DNA from: Roseinatronobacter sp.
GTDB lineage: Bacteria > Pseudomonadota > Alphaproteobacteria > Rhodobacterales > Rhodobacteraceae
Assembly (NCBI GenBank): GCA_022565265.1
Contig: JAIUNA010000003.1
Coordinates: forward strand, 1-34,494
Direction of reading: 5' to 3'
DNA: 34,494 bases
A program made the translations under genes and the position numbers. The first letter of the stretch is position 1. Every line of letters begins with the position of its first letter. The notes under the pieces are model-generated. The model was not told where the DNA came from, did not search any database, and was given only the letters and a program-made list of their open reading frames with translations. Shown here in pieces: positions 33,841 to 34,494 of this stretch.

Positions 33841-34326
33841 ATGCAGCTTTTTCAGGAAACACCTGCCGATTGGTGGGAGGTCGAGGCACTTTACGACCTG
33901 TGCTTTGCGCCGGGGCGTGAGGCGCTGTCATCTTACCGCTTGCGCGAGGGCGTAGCCCCTGTGGCTGATCTGTGTTTGGTGCTGCGCGATGAAAATGGTC
34001 TGGCCGCTGCCATCCGCTATTGGCCTGTCCAGATTGGCGGGGCCGAGGTGCTGCTTTTGGGGCCGATTGCGGTACACCCCACCCATCAGGGCGAGGGCTT
34101 GGGCGGCTGGCTGATGCGCGAAAGCCTTGGGCGCGCGGCGCGGCTGGGCTATGGCCGCGTGCTTCTGGTGGGGGATGAACCCTATTACCGCCGCTTCGGG
34201 TTTGCCCGTCTGGAGGGGGTGGTCATGCCTCCCCCCACCAACCCTGCCCGCGTTCTGGGGCTGGAGCTGGAGGCCGGCGCATGGCAGGGGGTGCGCGGCG
34301 AGGTGGCGAAGCATCTGGCCGCCTGA
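33841..34326 (+). CDS. GNAT-family N-acetyltransferase
   Basis: A 161-residue acetyltransferase resembling YhbS. The acetyl-CoA motif A is visible as LGPIAVHPTHQGEGLGGWLM (residues 77-96), with the Q.xGxG pyrophosphate loop. The GDEPYYRRFGF segment further on is typical of the YhbS-like group. The acceptor could be a small amine or a protein N-terminus and is not predictable. A G-rich ribosome-binding site lies five bases before the ATG. It is convergent with ptsP. Confidence 0.92.
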   Translation: MQLFQETPADWWEVEALYDLCFAPGREALSSYRLREGVAPVADLCLVLRDENGLAAAIRYWPVQIGGAEVLLLGPIAVHPTHQGEGLGGWLMRESLGRAARLGYGRVLLVGDEPYYRRFGFARLEGVVMPPPTNPARVLGLELEAGAWQGVRGEVAKHLAA

Positions 34327-34335
34327 GCGCGCAGT

Positions 34336-34494
34336 TCAATCCACCAGTGTGCTGACATAATCCATGAGGGCGGGCCGCGCGCTTTCAAGGCCGCGCACCT
34401 GAACCCGTGCGATCAGTTCCGAGACCTCGTTGAGGTTGGCCCGCCGGATAAGCGATTTGACCGGCCCGATAGAGGCCGGGCGCATGGAGAGTGA
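34336..34494 (-). CDS. ptsP: Phosphoenolpyruvate-protein phosphotransferase PtsP, C-terminal end (partial)
   Basis: The window ends inside this gene, so only the last 52 codons and the stop (34336-34338) are present. The peptide S L S M R P A S I G P V K S L I R R followed by a charged amphipathic helix matches the C-terminus of enzyme I proteins, where SM.P.SI..VK follows the PEP-binding barrel. In alphaproteobacteria the common enzyme I near prfA is PtsP (EI-Ntr) of the nitrogen phosphotransferase system. The assignment rests on a short stretch; another enzyme I paralogue is possible. Confidence 0.7.
   Translation of the reverse strand, partial: SLSMRPASIGPVKSLIRRANLNEVSELIARVQVRGLESARPALMDYVSTLVD

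Noticed and set aside
1-34494. tRNA genes, CRISPR arrays, insertion sequences, prophage or restriction-modification genes
   Set aside because: I read for tRNA T-loop consensus, regularly spaced repeats, transposase, integrase and methylase/nuclease motifs and saw none that held up.

Overview
The window is a dense stretch of chromosome of an alphaproteobacterium, most probably a member of the Rhodobacterales (Rhodobacter/Roseobacter relatives). The evidence is the high G+C, the order SUV3-like helicase / S4 protein / seven-iron ferredoxin / CarD, a CckA-type hybrid kinase, the set prfA-prmC-DUF4167 with a PtsP tail nearby, and several small families common in that order. About 30 genes are seen. 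I find no tRNA, rRNA, CRISPR array, insertion sequence, phage gene or integrase, so this looks like core chromosome rather than an island. The species cannot be named from the sequence alone.

Layout. 1-2306: an RhlE-type DEAD-box RNA helicase (minus) and a CspA-family cold-shock gene (plus) diverge from a 570-base region holding several stem-loops. 2307-4545: an ArsC-like reductase, thymidine kinase, an alpha/beta hydrolase and a small SCP2 protein. 4611-9529: an exported TPR protein, the SUV3-like helicase, an S4 RNA-binding protein, ferredoxin FdxA and CarD, with an elaborate fdxA-carD intergenic region. 9668-14997: YebC (plus), then on the minus strand an EamA transporter, a CckA-like kinase and an RsmB-type methyltransferase. 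14998-16057: a non-coding, repeat-rich stretch and two paralogous 69-residue membrane proteins, each preceded by a perfect inverted repeat. 16058-20074: a HAD pyrimidine nucleotidase, a GntR/FCD regulator, an exported dienelactone-hydrolase-like protein, a GatB/YqeY protein and carA. 20136-24478: a membrane GT2 glycosyltransferase with an N-terminal MshEN-like domain, a small sulfotransferase-like protein, and adenine deaminase. 24509-30019: DNA polymerase I, a small zinc-finger protein, a lone ABC ATPase and a CorC-type transporter. 30160-34494: prfA, prmC, a DUF4167 protein, a flavin reductase-like protein, a GNAT acetyltransferase and the C-terminal end of ptsP.

Functionally most genes serve information processing: RNA remodelling, transcription control by CarD and YebC, rRNA methylation, translation termination by RF1 with its methylase PrmC, and DNA repair by Pol I. 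Nucleotide metabolism is represented by tdk, carA, adenine deaminase and the HAD nucleotidase.

The observations most worth following are: the MshEN-glycosyltransferase beside a sulfotransferase-like gene, possibly a c-di-GMP-linked route to a modified surface polysaccharide; the duplicated 69-residue membrane proteins with paired inverted repeats; and the carD leader, where a promoter is followed by an intrinsic terminator and a set of mutually exclusive hairpins.
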